From a virus, in the IMG/VR virus record IMGVR_UViG_3300044940_000232, positions 1-22,214 of that record: 22,214 nt of DNA; one strand, given 5' to 3'. Within the stretch, counting starts at the first letter, position 1; every line of letters begins with the position of its first letter. Of this stretch, positions 6,933 through 15,567 are shown in pieces. The notes under the pieces were generated by a model, which was not told where the DNA came from, ran no database searches, and was given only the letters and a program-made list of their open reading frames with translations. Made by a program: the position numbers and the translations under genes.

Positions 6933-7232
6933 ATGCCGTTCATCCGAGCCAACTTCCAGCCGATCGGCGGGTCCCGCCCCGGCATCGGCGGCGCGCCCAT
7001 GGCGTGGAGCTACAAGACCAACGACCCCATGACCACGGTGCGCCAGGTGGGCTACTTCAACGACGTGCGCAGCCTGCTCAACATCGGCGACGAGATCAGG
7101 GTGGTGATCGTCACCAACCTGGGGCAGCCGAACGAAGCGCTCTCCTCGGTGGTGCGCTGCGCCGTGATCACGAAGACCGCCACGTCCGTCGACGTGACCG
7201 ACGGTGTCAGCGAGGCCATCACCAACACCTGA
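6933..7232 (+). CDS. Small virion protein after the capsid gene; candidate decoration (cement) protein
   Basis: This 99-residue protein starts at ATG 6933, five bases after AGGAGG (6922-6927) that overlaps the capsid stop. It has the pattern FQPIGGSRPG...WSYKTNDPMTTV...GYFNDVRSLLNIGDEI, followed by beta-rich sequence ending ATSVDVTDGVSEAI. I have seen this pattern in short proteins next to coat genes of other phages. The mostly beta composition and position suggest capsid cement, as for the jelly-roll cement protein described in BPP-1, but homology to that protein is not shown here. A terminator-like hairpin follows immediately. Confidence 0.85.
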   Translation: MPFIRANFQPIGGSRPGIGGAPMAWSYKTNDPMTTVRQVGYFNDVRSLLNIGDEIRVVIVTNLGQPNEALSSVVRCAVITKTATSVDVTDGVSEAITNT

Positions 7233-7239
7233 CGGTCCT

Positions 7240-7271
7240 GCGGGCGGGGGCGTTGGCTCCCGCCCGCTTCT
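7240..7271 (+). terminator. Terminator-like hairpin after the capsid/decoration genes
   Basis: A 9-bp perfect stem (gcgggcggg at 7240-7248 and cccgcccgc at 7259-7267), extendable by a G-T pair, encloses a 10-base loop and is followed by TTCT. The tail is short in T, so termination would be partial. It starts seven bases after the decoration gene stop. In T7 a partial terminator lies at the equivalent place after the capsid gene. Confidence 0.5.
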
Positions 7272-7303
7272 CGAAGGCGCGGTTGCCGGAGGATCAGCAT
7301 CCC

Positions 7304-7327
7304 ATGACCCAGAGCAACGCGGCATGA
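7304..7327 (+). CDS. Seven-codon minicistron overlapping the next start
   Basis: GGAGGA at 7288-7293 is ideally placed (10 bases) for the ATG at 7304 but is 30 bases from the next gene's ATG at 7324. The 7304 frame reads MTQSNAA and stops at TGA 7325-7327, overlapping ATG 7324 as ATGA. No ATG, GTG or TTG in the frame of the downstream gene lies near the ribosome binding site. The simplest reading is a leader peptide whose termination feeds ribosomes to the downstream start. The pattern is clear in the sequence; translation is inference. Confidence 0.4.
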   Translation: MTQSNAA

Positions 7328-7671
7328 ACGGACCATCGCACCCCCCCCTGTCCACCCTGGCCCAAACGATCCGCGATTGGGCGCCCGTCGCCGTGATCCT
7401 GCTCGGCGCGCTCGCCACATGGTTCGGCCTCCTTGCCAAGGTCGAACGGCTTGAGATGCAGAACGCTGAATGGCGCCAGCAGCATCTGCAGGCGCTGGGC
7501 CACATGAGCGCCGCGCTTGACCGCGAACAGACCCAATTGCGCGCGCTGACGATCGACGTCGCGCGGCTCGGCACGATGATGGAAGGCATCCGCGAGGAGC
7601 TGCGCCGCCAAGGCGCCCGCCAGGAGCGGATCGAGCAAGAACGCGGCCAGGCGCCGCGCGAGGCGCGCTGA
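7324..7671 (+). CDS. Membrane-anchored coiled-coil protein of unknown role
   Basis: This protein has 115 residues. The ATG at 7324 is preferred because the frame upstream contains no ATG and runs through the hairpin. Residues 20-38 (PVAVILLGALATWFGLLA) form one transmembrane segment. The rest, about 75 residues, is a charged amphipathic helix probably forming a coiled coil, ending in Arg/Glu-rich sequence. An eight-C tract lies at codons 6-8. The layout resembles both inner-membrane spanins and single-span holin-like proteins, but dedicated spanins occur at 21298-21682. Its place between head and tail genes does not reveal its role. Its stop shares one base with the next ATG (TGATG). Confidence 0.75.
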   Translation: MNGPSHPPLSTLAQTIRDWAPVAVILLGALATWFGLLAKVERLEMQNAEWRQQHLQALGHMSAALDREQTQLRALTIDVARLGTMMEGIREELRRQGARQERIEQERGQAPREAR

Positions 7672-8297
7672 TGGCCGAGACCGACATCAGCATCTGCGCT
7701 GCCGCCCTCAGCCTGATCGGCGTCGAACCCATCACCTCCTTCGATGAGGGCACGCCAGCGGCGGCCGCCTGCGCGCGCCTCTATCCCGGGCTGCGCAACA
7801 ACCTGCTGTCCATGCACACCTGGAACTTCGCCATCACGGTGGCCGAGCTGGCGCGGCAGGCCAATCCGCCGACCGGCTGGGAAGCCGCCTACACCCTGCC
7901 GGTTGACCTGCTGACACCGCTCGGCTTCTTCGCCGACTCGTCGCTGCGCCAGCCGATCACCCGCTTCGACTGGCAGAATGGCGCGTTCGTCACCGATCCG
8001 ACGGCCGCCTGGTGCCTCTATCTGCGCCGCGTCTCCGAAAGCGCCTGGCGCCCACCCTTTGCGCTGCTCATGCGCTACGCGCTTGCCGCCGAGCTCGCCA
8101 TGCCGCTCACCGAGAAGCCCAGTGTGGCGGAATACTGGCAGGTGCAGGCCTTCGGCACGCCGGCCGACAACCGCCGCGGCGGTCAGTTCCGCGTCGCGGC
8201 TTACGCCGACGCCAAGGAAAGCCCCGCCGTCGTGCTGCCCGCAGGCGCGCTGTTCCTGGCCCGCCACAGCATGAGCCAGCCATGGCGCTCCGCGTAA
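7671..8297 (+). CDS. Tail tubular protein A (T7 gp11-type adaptor)
   Basis: This 208-residue protein is close in size to T7 gp11. Recognisable features are the N-terminal ICAAALSLIGVEPITSF, the central LYPGLRNNLLSMHTWNFAIT and WEAAYTLPVDLLTPL, and an all-helical C-terminal half with LLMRYALAAELAMPLTEKPS. These are standard for the ring-forming adaptor that sits under the portal and connects it to the nozzle. The ATG shares its first base with the previous stop. The end overlaps the next gene by 16 bases. Confidence 0.92.
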   Translation: MAETDISICAAALSLIGVEPITSFDEGTPAAAACARLYPGLRNNLLSMHTWNFAITVAELARQANPPTGWEAAYTLPVDLLTPLGFFADSSLRQPITRFDWQNGAFVTDPTAAWCLYLRRVSESAWRPPFALLMRYALAAELAMPLTEKPSVAEYWQVQAFGTPADNRRGGQFRVAAYADAKESPAVVLPAGALFLARHSMSQPWRSA

Positions 8298-10216
8298 GGA
8301 CACTGCAGACCAGCTTCTCGGCCGGCGAGCTTGACCCGGAGCTGGCCGGCCGCACCGACGTGGAGCGCTACTTCCGCGGCGCAGAGCGCGCGCGCAACGT
8401 CGTCGTGCGCCCAACCGGCGGCCTGCGCCGCCGCCCAGGCCTGCGCCATGTCGCCACGATCGCCGACGGCAACGCCGGCTGCCGACTGGTCGACTTCAAC
8501 TTCAACGCCGAGCAGACCTATCTGCTGGTGTTCACCGCCAACACCATCCGCGTGTTCAAGAACGACGCGCTGGTTCACACCATCACCGGCACGCCCTGGA
8601 CGGCGCAGCAGGTGGCAACGATCACCTGGACGCAGTCGGCCGACACGCTGATCGTATTCCACCCCGACGTGCAGCCGCGGCGGCTCCTGCGCCAAGGGTC
8701 CGATACCAACTGGTCGCTCACCGCGCTGCCGCTCACCAACATCCCGGGCCATGACTACGGCGCGGTGACGCCGACCGGCACCATGACGCCCTCGGCCACC
8801 ACCGGAGATGCCATCACGCTCACCGCCTCGGCAAGCATCTTCACCGCAGGCATGGTCGGCTGGTATCTGCGCACGACCAGCAACGCGCTGGCGCGGATCA
8901 CTGCTTTCACCTCGGCCACACAAGTCACCGCCAAGGTGCTGCGCGACTTCCCCAACACCAACGCCATTCCCGCCGCCGACTGGTCCTTGCGCGAACCGGT
9001 GATCAGCGCGGCGCGTGGCTGGCCGAGCTGCGGCGTGTTCTATGCGGGGCGGCTCTACATGGGCGGGCTGAAGTCGCGCCCCGCCACTGTGCTCGGCTCG
9101 CGCGTCGGGGACTTCTTCAACTTCGATCCTGGCCGCGCGCTCGACGACGACAGCATCGACGTCACGATCGACACCGACCAGGTGAACGCCATCCGCTTCC
9201 TCGCCGCCACACGCCAGCTTCATGCGTTCACCTCGGGCGGCGAGCACGTGCTCGCCGGTGACAGTGACGGCGTGATCACCCCCGCCTCGGCGCGCTGGGT
9301 CGAGCAGACGCGGCGCGGCGCGGTCGCAAACGTGCCGGTGGTGGAGGTCGATGGCGCGCTGCTTTTCGTGCAGCGCGGCGGCAAGGCCGTGCGCCAGCAC
9401 CTGTATGACGAGGTGCAGGGCGCGTATACCAACATCGTGCTCTCGCGGCTTTCCGAGCACCTGATCCGCCAACCCGTCGATATGGCGGTGCGCAAGGGAG
9501 CGTCCCGCGACGCCGCCGATCATGTGCTGGTCGTCAACAACGACGGCACGGTTGCCGTGCTGCTGACCGAGCGCAGTCAGGAGACCGTTGCCTGGACGTT
9601 GTGGGAGACGGACGGCTTGGTGCGCCAGGTCGCCGCGCTCGACGATGGTGCGGTGTATTTCGGTGTTGTCCGACACGGCGCTTACCGCGTCGAACGGTGG
9701 GACGACGACCTGCTGGTGGATGCCGGCGTGCGCGTGACGACCGGGATGCCGTTGACCACCGTCACCGGGCTTGCGCACCTGAACGGCCTGACGGTGGCGA
9801 TCGTCGCCGATGGGGCGGTGCAGCCGCCTGCCACTGTCACGGGCGGCACCGTGACGCTGCCACGCGCGGCCGAGGAAGAGGTGCAGGTCGGGCTGCCCTT
9901 CACCGTGCTGGTGCGCCCCATGCCGCCCGAACCACGGTTGCCCGGCGATCCTATGCTCGGCCGCAAGGCGCGCATCGTGCGCGCCACCATGCGCGTGGAC
10001 AACTCCGGCCCGTTTGAGTGCAACGGCATCGTCGTGGACGCGCGCCGGTTCGGCGCCGCACCCAACACGCCGCTTGACGCCCCACCGCGCCGGCTGACGG
10101 GCGATGCCAGGCTATCCGGCCTGACCGGCTGGCAATTCCGCCCGACCGTCGATATCGCGCAAGCCGACCCGCAGCCTTTCCAGCTGCTGGCGCTCGCCCT
10201 GGACGTGGCCTCCTGA
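8282..10216 (+). CDS. Tail tubular protein B (T7 gp12-type nozzle)
   Basis: This protein has 644 residues from ATG 8282. That start is chosen because the conserved N-terminus of the family follows at once: TSFSAGELDPELAGRTDVER and then ARNVVVRPTGGLRRRPGLRH. The longer open reading frame upstream is a shadow of the adaptor gene. The body is beta-rich with many Thr/Val segments, as in the T7 gp12 nozzle that forms the tail tip through which DNA leaves. The ribosome binding site is weak, so coupling to the adaptor gene through the 16-base overlap is likely. T7 gp12 is longer (794 residues), so peripheral domains are probably reduced here. Confidence 0.94.
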   Translation: MALRVRTLQTSFSAGELDPELAGRTDVERYFRGAERARNVVVRPTGGLRRRPGLRHVATIADGNAGCRLVDFNFNAEQTYLLVFTANTIRVFKNDALVHTITGTPWTAQQVATITWTQSADTLIVFHPDVQPRRLLRQGSDTNWSLTALPLTNIPGHDYGAVTPTGTMTPSATTGDAITLTASASIFTAGMVGWYLRTTSNALARITAFTSATQVTAKVLRDFPNTNAIPAADWSLREPVISAARGWPSCGVFYAGRLYMGGLKSRPATVLGSRVGDFFNFDPGRALDDDSIDVTIDTDQVNAIRFLAATRQLHAFTSGGEHVLAGDSDGVITPASARWVEQTRRGAVANVPVVEVDGALLFVQRGGKAVRQHLYDEVQGAYTNIVLSRLSEHLIRQPVDMAVRKGASRDAADHVLVVNNDGTVAVLLTERSQETVAWTLWETDGLVRQVAALDDGAVYFGVVRHGAYRVERWDDDLLVDAGVRVTTGMPLTTVTGLAHLNGLTVAIVADGAVQPPATVTGGTVTLPRAAEEEVQVGLPFTVLVRPMPPEPRLPGDPMLGRKARIVRATMRVDNSGPFECNGIVVDARRFGAAPNTPLDAPPRRLTGDARLSGLTGWQFRPTVDIAQADPQPFQLLALALDVAS

Positions 10217-10217
10217 C

Positions 10218-10751
10218 ATGGCCGAGCTCGTCACCACCGCCCTAGTCGGCAGCGCCGCCACCGCAACCAGCGCCGCCACCGCCGGGCTGATCGGCGCGGG
10301 CGGGTCGGTCACGCTGGGCGGCGTCCTGTCCAGCGCGCTGGCGCTGGGGTCGGCCGGCCTGTCGCTGGGCGGCGGGCTGGCCCAGTCGCGCGCGTTGCAG
10401 GCGCAGTCGCAATGGCAGGAGTTCCAGGCCGGGCAAGAGGTGCTGCGCGGCGAGCAGGAAGCCAACCGCGTGCGCGAGACCCTGCTGCGCACGCTGGCCA
10501 GCAACAACGCCGGCCGCGCCGCCGCTGGCGTGGAGCTTTCCGGCTCTGCCCTCGATGTCGACGCCGAGGCCGCCGCCGCCGCCGAGCGCGAGCTCGCCAT
10601 CGTCAGCAACAATGCCGCCGCGCGGGCCGGCGCGACGCGCGCGGCCGCCCAGGCCTCGCGCGCCTCCGCCAGCAGCGCAATCATCGGCGGCATCGGCAGC
10701 GCGGCCGGCAGTTTGTTCAACTACGCCAGCCGCGTCAGGCGCATCGGCTGA
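10218..10751 (+). CDS. Internal virion (ejection) protein, T7 gp14-like
   Basis: This protein has 177 residues and starts one base after the nozzle stop. Residues 10-55 are Ala/Gly-rich and hydrophobic (for example LIGAGGSVTLGGVLSSALAL), followed by a Gln-rich helix ALQAQSQWQEFQAGQEVLRG and the SGVELSG-like segment AAGVELSGSALDVDAEAAAA. This arrangement is typical of the smallest podovirus ejection protein, which inserts in the outer membrane during infection as the first section of the DNA channel. A second hydrophobic patch SAIIGGIGSAAGSLFNYA lies at the C-terminus. Its stop overlaps the next start as TGATG. Confidence 0.87.
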   Translation: MAELVTTALVGSAATATSAATAGLIGAGGSVTLGGVLSSALALGSAGLSLGGGLAQSRALQAQSQWQEFQAGQEVLRGEQEANRVRETLLRTLASNNAGRAAAGVELSGSALDVDAEAAAAAERELAIVSNNAAARAGATRAAAQASRASASSAIIGGIGSAAGSLFNYASRVRRIG

Positions 10752-13129
10752 TGGCGCGCAGGCGGGCCATCATCCGTCAAGGCGGCCGCCCGATCGGCGC
10801 GGTGGCCGAGCTGGTGCGCGTGCCAGCCCTTTCCGGCGGCACCGCCGCCGCCGCCGCGGGCCTGGCCGACGAGCTGAACCGCGTGCTCGAAGGCCGCCTG
10901 CGCGCGGCCGAGGAGCGCGCCACCCGCGAGGGGCTGGAAGCCGGCCGCATGGTCGGCGTAGACGACCCCACCGCGCGCATGGACCCGGACACCGTGCGCG
11001 GGGCCGCGTTCAACCGCGGCGCCATCGAGACGGGCGCGCGGCGGCTTGAAACGCAGCTCCGCACGCGGCTGGACGAGCTCGCCCGCGAGCACACCGCCGA
11101 TCCCGGCACGCTGCAAGCGCAGGCCCAGGAGTATATCGCCGGGGTCGCGCAGGCGCTGCCCAACGACCTGCGCCCCCTCTTCCAGACCGCCGCCGAAACG
11201 GCGCTGCGCCCCTATGTGACGCAAGCCACGCGCGAACAGGAGCGCGCCATCGCCGACGAGCGGCTGGCAAGCTTCGAGGAGGTGACGCGCCAGCGCCTCA
11301 ACGACATCACGCGCAACGCGCGCAACGCCGCCGCCGACCCCGCCGCCGCAGCAGCGGTGCGCCAGGACCTCGAGGCCCTGCAGCTCGACCTGGTGGCGCT
11401 CGGCCCTCGCCATGCCTTCACCTTCCGCGGGCGCCGCTACGAGGCCGACCCGACGCGCGCGGGCGCAATCAGCCTGGTCCAGATGGAGCGGCAGCTTGCC
11501 GCCATCGAGCGTGAGACGGCCGAACAGGCCGCGCTCGGCGCCTATGAGCGGGGGCCGCGGACCAACGCCTGGATCGACGGATGGGTGCGGCGCGCGCGTC
11601 AGCTTGGCGTGCCGGGGCTGGATCAGGACGGCATCGACCGCCTGGAACAGCGCATGCGCACCGACGCCACCCGCCGCGAGCGCGCGGCGGAGCGGGAGCG
11701 GCAAGCGCAGCTGCGGCTGCTCGGCCAACAGATCACCGAGGCCAACAGGCTTGCCCTCGCGGGCTACATGCCCGGCAATATCGACGAGCTGCAAACCGCC
11801 GCCGCCGGCACGGAACTCGCCGACGCCGCGCGCGAGGTGCGCAACACGGCCTTCGAGATGCAGCGCTTCCGGATGCTGCCCGCCTCGGAACAGGCCGCCG
11901 CCATCGGCGAGCTTGACCAGCGGTTGCGCACGGGACAGGGCAGCCTCGACGACCTGCAGCGCCGCGACCGGTTGCTGCGCGTCTACACCACGCAGCAGCA
12001 AGCGGCGCAGGCGGATGCGCTGGCGGCCTTCGCGGCCGCGACCGAGACCCCCCTGCCGCCGCTCGACCTCACCAATCCCGAGAGCATGAATGCGCGCGTG
12101 CGGCTGGCCACCGAGGCCGCGGTGCATTTCGGCCTGCGCGGAGCCGCGCCCTTCACCGCCGCCGAGGCCAATCAACTGGTGGCCCGTTTCGCCGAGGCGC
12201 AAACGCCGCAGGACTTGGCCGCGGTGCTGACGCCCTTCCTGGATGCGCCCGCCCCCGTGCGCGCGGCCGCGATCCAGTTGTTCGAGCAGCAGCGCGGCGA
12301 CAACCGCCTGCCCGCGGGCACCATGGCGCTGGTGATGGACGCGATGCGCGATCCCGCGCAACGCCAACGCGCGTATGCCCTACTGAGCGGGCTGCTCGCC
12401 ACCGCGCCGCGAGCCGATCAAGCTGATGCGCCCGTCTTGCGCAGCGAAATCGAAAACAGCATGGACCAAGGGGTCAGCGGCGTGCGGCGCCACGCCATGC
12501 AGGCTTCGGGCGACATGCGGGCGTCCGCCTTGGACCACCGAGACCGCCAGTTGATTGAACGTCTGGCGCGGCAACAGACAGCCGCCGGCGTCGCGCCGCG
12601 CCAGGCCGTGGCCAATGCGCGGAACATGCTCTACGGCCACCTGCAGACAATAGACGAACGCAACTTCGCGCATGTCTACCTGCCGGCCACAGAGGACGCC
12701 AACACCTTCCGGCGCGGCCTGCAGGTGCTGCGCCTGGAAGCGGCCATGGCGGTGCTGCAGGCGCAGGAACCGCCGCGGGAGGGCGCGGAAGCGCGCGGCG
12801 ATGTCGTGGCCATCGAGCGCAGGCGCCAGCTCGACCGCGCCTTCGCCCTTTCCCGCCAGGGCGTATGGATCAACGACGGCAGCGGCTTCGCCCTCGTGGC
12901 GCCCGAGACCGGCGAGCAGATCGGCCTGCGCCAGCGCGTGCAGCGCGTCACGGTGGATGAGGTCCTGCGCGCCGGCCGCCGCGTTCAAGACGCCGACCGC
13001 GAGCTGCAGCGCCGCTTCGACCAAGAGTATGCCGCGCGTCTCCGCGCCCTGGAGCGGCAGAATGCGCGACAGCAGCCGCCGGTCAACGCGCCCAGCCCCG
13101 ACCCCATGCAGCCCATCATCGCGCCATGA
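10751..13129 (+). CDS. Internal virion (ejection) protein, T7 gp15-like
   Basis: This protein has 792 residues, close to the 747 of T7 gp15. The ATG at 10751 shares a base with the previous stop; the longer upstream reading is out-of-frame shadow. It starts with a basic segment (MARRRAIIRQGGRPIGAV) and is then almost entirely alpha-helical, with many Ala, Arg, Gln and Glu residues and no visible enzyme motif. That fits the tubular second component of the ejection channel. Later landmarks are QGVSGVRRHAMQASGDMRAS near residue 580 and VWINDGSGFALVAPETGEQI near residue 705. The C-terminal 30 residues are Pro/Gln-rich. The assignment rests mainly on size, composition and order, not on a diagnostic motif. 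Confidence 0.87.
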   Translation: MARRRAIIRQGGRPIGAVAELVRVPALSGGTAAAAAGLADELNRVLEGRLRAAEERATREGLEAGRMVGVDDPTARMDPDTVRGAAFNRGAIETGARRLETQLRTRLDELAREHTADPGTLQAQAQEYIAGVAQALPNDLRPLFQTAAETALRPYVTQATREQERAIADERLASFEEVTRQRLNDITRNARNAAADPAAAAAVRQDLEALQLDLVALGPRHAFTFRGRRYEADPTRAGAISLVQMERQLAAIERETAEQAALGAYERGPRTNAWIDGWVRRARQLGVPGLDQDGIDRLEQRMRTDATRRERAAERERQAQLRLLGQQITEANRLALAGYMPGNIDELQTAAAGTELADAAREVRNTAFEMQRFRMLPASEQAAAIGELDQRLRTGQGSLDDLQRRDRLLRVYTTQQQAAQADALAAFAAATETPLPPLDLTNPESMNARVRLATEAAVHFGLRGAAPFTAAEANQLVARFAEAQTPQDLAAVLTPFLDAPAPVRAAAIQLFEQQRGDNRLPAGTMALVMDAMRDPAQRQRAYALLSGLLATAPRADQADAPVLRSEIENSMDQGVSGVRRHAMQASGDMRASALDHRDRQLIERLARQQTAAGVAPRQAVANARNMLYGHLQTIDERNFAHVYLPATEDANTFRRGLQVLRLEAAMAVLQAQEPPREGAEARGDVVAIERRRQLDRAFALSRQGVWINDGSGFALVAPETGEQIGLRQRVQRVTVDEVLRAGRRVQDADRELQRRFDQEYAARLRALERQNARQQPPVNAPSPDPMQPIIAP

Positions 13130-15567
13130 CCGAGCTGCTCGACATCGCGCCACAGGGCCGCACCATCGACCTTGCAACCTACGCTTGGCGCGGCGCGGCC
13201 CCGCCCTCAAGCCTTGGCGACTTCCTCGGCGCCATGGTCGCGGAGGGCTGGTGGGGAAGCCTGGCCGGCCAGTTCTTTGCGCAAAGCGACGCCGCCCGCG
13301 CCGATGACGGCGACCTGTATCGGACCGAGCGCGAGTGGCGGCAGAGTCCGGAATACCGCGAGGGCCTGCGCTACGAACCCGGGCTGACCCGCGGCCGCGC
13401 GCGCTTCAACGCCGCCCTCTACGATGAGCGACGCGCGCGCGAGGACCTGATCCAGCGCCGCAACGCAGGCCTGGGCGAAACCGTGCTGGGCTTCGGCGCG
13501 GCCATGCTGGGCGGGGTCGCCACCCCCGAAAACTTCATCCCCTTTGTTGGCCCCGCCTGGCGCGCCGCGCAGATCGCGCGCTTCGGCTCGATCGGCGGCC
13601 GCGCGGTGGCGGGCGCGGCCGATGCCGCCATCGGCACGGCGCTGGTCTCGCCGCTGGTCATCGGCAGCATGCGCCAGTTCGGAGACGATGTCGGACCGGC
13701 CGACGTGCTGCTCGACATCGCCATGGGCGCCGCCATCGGCTCGGTTCTGGGCGCCGGCTCCGGCATGCTGGCCCGCTGGACCGGCCGTGACGCCAGCCTG
13801 TTCGCCAGCCAGCAAACCTACGCCGCCGCCGCGCGGCAGCTCGACGAGGCCGCCGGCGCGCTGGCAGAGGGCCGGCCGGTGCGCGTCGACCCAAGCCTGC
13901 TGCGCGAGATCGAAGCGCTGCGCGGCCAGGTGGCCGAGCTCCATGCCGCGCGGGAACAAGTGCTCGCCGCCGCCGAGGCCGCCCGCCGCGCCGCGGACGC
14001 AAGCGGCCGGCTGGCAGATATCGGCCCTGGCGTCGAGGTGCGCGTCCGCGCTGGCGCTGACAGCGATATCACCTTCGCCGTGCGCTATGAGGTGGTGGAG
14101 GCCGACACGCTGATCACCAGCCACGCGCTTGACGGCCAGATCAACCCAGCCTTCGACCAGACGCTGCAGATCCGCCAGCGGGACCGCAACGCCTCCTTGA
14201 TCGCCACGCGCCAGCGCGCTTCCAACCTCGACCCGGCGCAGCTTCTTGCCTCGCCGCTCGGCTCGACCGGCGCGCCGATCGTCGCGCCCGATGGCACCGT
14301 GGAGTCGGGCAACGGCCGCACCTTGTCCCTGCGCCTGGCTTACGCCGAGAACATGCCCGGCGCGCAGGCCTATCGCGACACGCTGGCCCGCCTTGGCTTC
14401 GACGTGGCTGGCATGCGCGAACCCGTGCTGATCCGCCGCCGCATCGAAGACTTCCCCGACGCCGAGACGCGCCGCCGCGCCGCCGACGACATGAACCGCG
14501 ACGTGGTGGAGCGTAAGACCGCCGCCGAGGACGCCGCCGCCGACGCGCGGCTGCTGACCCCGGCGGTGGTGGCCGAGCTCCGCCCCGGCGCGCTGACCTC
14601 GACGGCCAATGCCGGCTTCGTGCGCGCCTTTGTGGCCGCGCTGCCCGCGCCCGAGCGCGCCGCCATGACCGCGCCCGACGGCACCCTCTCGGCCGACGGG
14701 CTGCGCCGGCTGGAACGCGCCGTGCAGGCCGCCGCTTACGCCGACCGCAGCCTGGTCGCGACGCTGCTGGAAGACCCATCCGATGAGCTGAACCGCCTCG
14801 GCCGCGTGCTCAAGGGCGCCGCGCCGTCGGTGCTTGCCTGGCGCTCGGCGGTGGCAGAGGGGCGCATCATACCGCAGCTGGACGGCACGCAGGACCTTGT
14901 CGCCGCCGCGTTGCTGATCGCCAATGCGCGCCGCCAGGGCCGCCCGCTCGCCGAGCTGCTCAACCTGCCTGCCGACCTGCTGGGCGACGGCCCAACCGCC
15001 GCAACGCGGTTGTGGCTATCGCTCATGCTGGACCGGCGCGTGAACGGCACCGCCGTCATCGCCGACCCCGACAAGATCGCGCTGCGCGTCGAGGCCGCCC
15101 GCCGCCTGGCCGAGGACAGCCCGCAGACGCCCGACATGTTCGGCCAACCGCCGCCCACCATCCGGTCGGTGCTGGCGACGGTGCACATGCGCGAGGGCAT
15201 CGACCTGCCGTATCTGCCCGACGCGATCCGCGACTTCAGCAGCCCGCCGCCGCGGCCGCTTGACGGCCCGCCCGCCGAGCCACCGCCGCCGCCCCGCGCC
15301 GCAGTCACCTCGGTTGCCTCGGTCGCGCAACAGTCGCCGACCGGTCGCGACCAAACCGCGATGGGCGCCGCGGCGCTGACCGCTCGCCACGCCGACCCCG
15401 AGCTGGACCTGATCGCCGCAGCCGTCGACGATCTCGCGCGGGCCGGGAGGCTCACCGACATCGACGTTGAAACGCTGCGCGCCGGCAACCGCGCGGGCGA
15501 CCAGGCCGAAGCCATGGCCGCCGGGCTTGAGGCCGCCGGCGCGTGCATGATCCGGGCGGTGCTGTAA
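13126..15567 (+). CDS. Ejection protein with ddrB/ParB-like domain (polyvalent-protein type)
   Basis: This 813-residue protein has ATGA overlap with the previous gene. Residues 115-215 contain three Gly/Ala-rich hydrophobic stretches (around LGFGAAMLGG, AADAAIGTALVSPLVIG and IAMGAAIGSVLGAGSGM) as expected for an internal virion protein that enters membranes. Residues about 315-440 match the ddrB-like ParB superfamily domain: QINPAFDQTLQIRQRDRNAS, then GAPIVAPDG and the hallmark ESGNGRT at 393-399. A helical extension to about residue 660 (LSADGLRRLERAVQAAAYAD and onward) also fits that family. A Pro-rich linker lies at 705-725 and a helical tail ends AGACMIRAVL. ddrB-ParB domains are known from polyvalent proteins delivered into cells with phage or plasmid DNA. 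That this one is ejected and acts on DNA is inference. No transglycosylase motif is seen. Confidence 0.9.
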   Translation: MTELLDIAPQGRTIDLATYAWRGAAPPSSLGDFLGAMVAEGWWGSLAGQFFAQSDAARADDGDLYRTEREWRQSPEYREGLRYEPGLTRGRARFNAALYDERRAREDLIQRRNAGLGETVLGFGAAMLGGVATPENFIPFVGPAWRAAQIARFGSIGGRAVAGAADAAIGTALVSPLVIGSMRQFGDDVGPADVLLDIAMGAAIGSVLGAGSGMLARWTGRDASLFASQQTYAAAARQLDEAAGALAEGRPVRVDPSLLREIEALRGQVAELHAAREQVLAAAEAARRAADASGRLADIGPGVEVRVRAGADSDITFAVRYEVVEADTLITSHALDGQINPAFDQTLQIRQRDRNASLIATRQRASNLDPAQLLASPLGSTGAPIVAPDGTVESGNGRTLSLRLAYAENMPGAQAYRDTLARLGFDVAGMREPVLIRRRIEDFPDAETRRRAADDMNRDVVERKTAAEDAAADARLLTPAVVAELRPGALTSTANAGFVRAFVAALPAPERAAMTAPDGTLSADGLRRLERAVQAAAYADRSLVATLLEDPSDELNRLGRVLKGAAPSVLAWRSAVAEGRIIPQLDGTQDLVAAALLIANARRQGRPLAELLNLPADLLGDGPTAATRLWLSLMLDRRVNGTAVIADPDKIALRVEAARRLAEDSPQTPDMFGQPPPTIRSVLATVHMREGIDLPYLPDAIRDFSSPPPRPLDGPPAEPPPPPRAAVTSVASVAQQSPTGRDQTAMGAAALTARHADPELDLIAAAVDDLARAGRLTDIDVETLRAGNRAGDQAEAMAAGLEAAGACMIRAVL

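Noticed and set aside
8012-8281. Upstream extension of the nozzle gene
   Set aside because: It lies inside the adaptor gene in another frame; the conserved N-terminus of the nozzle family begins only at 8282.
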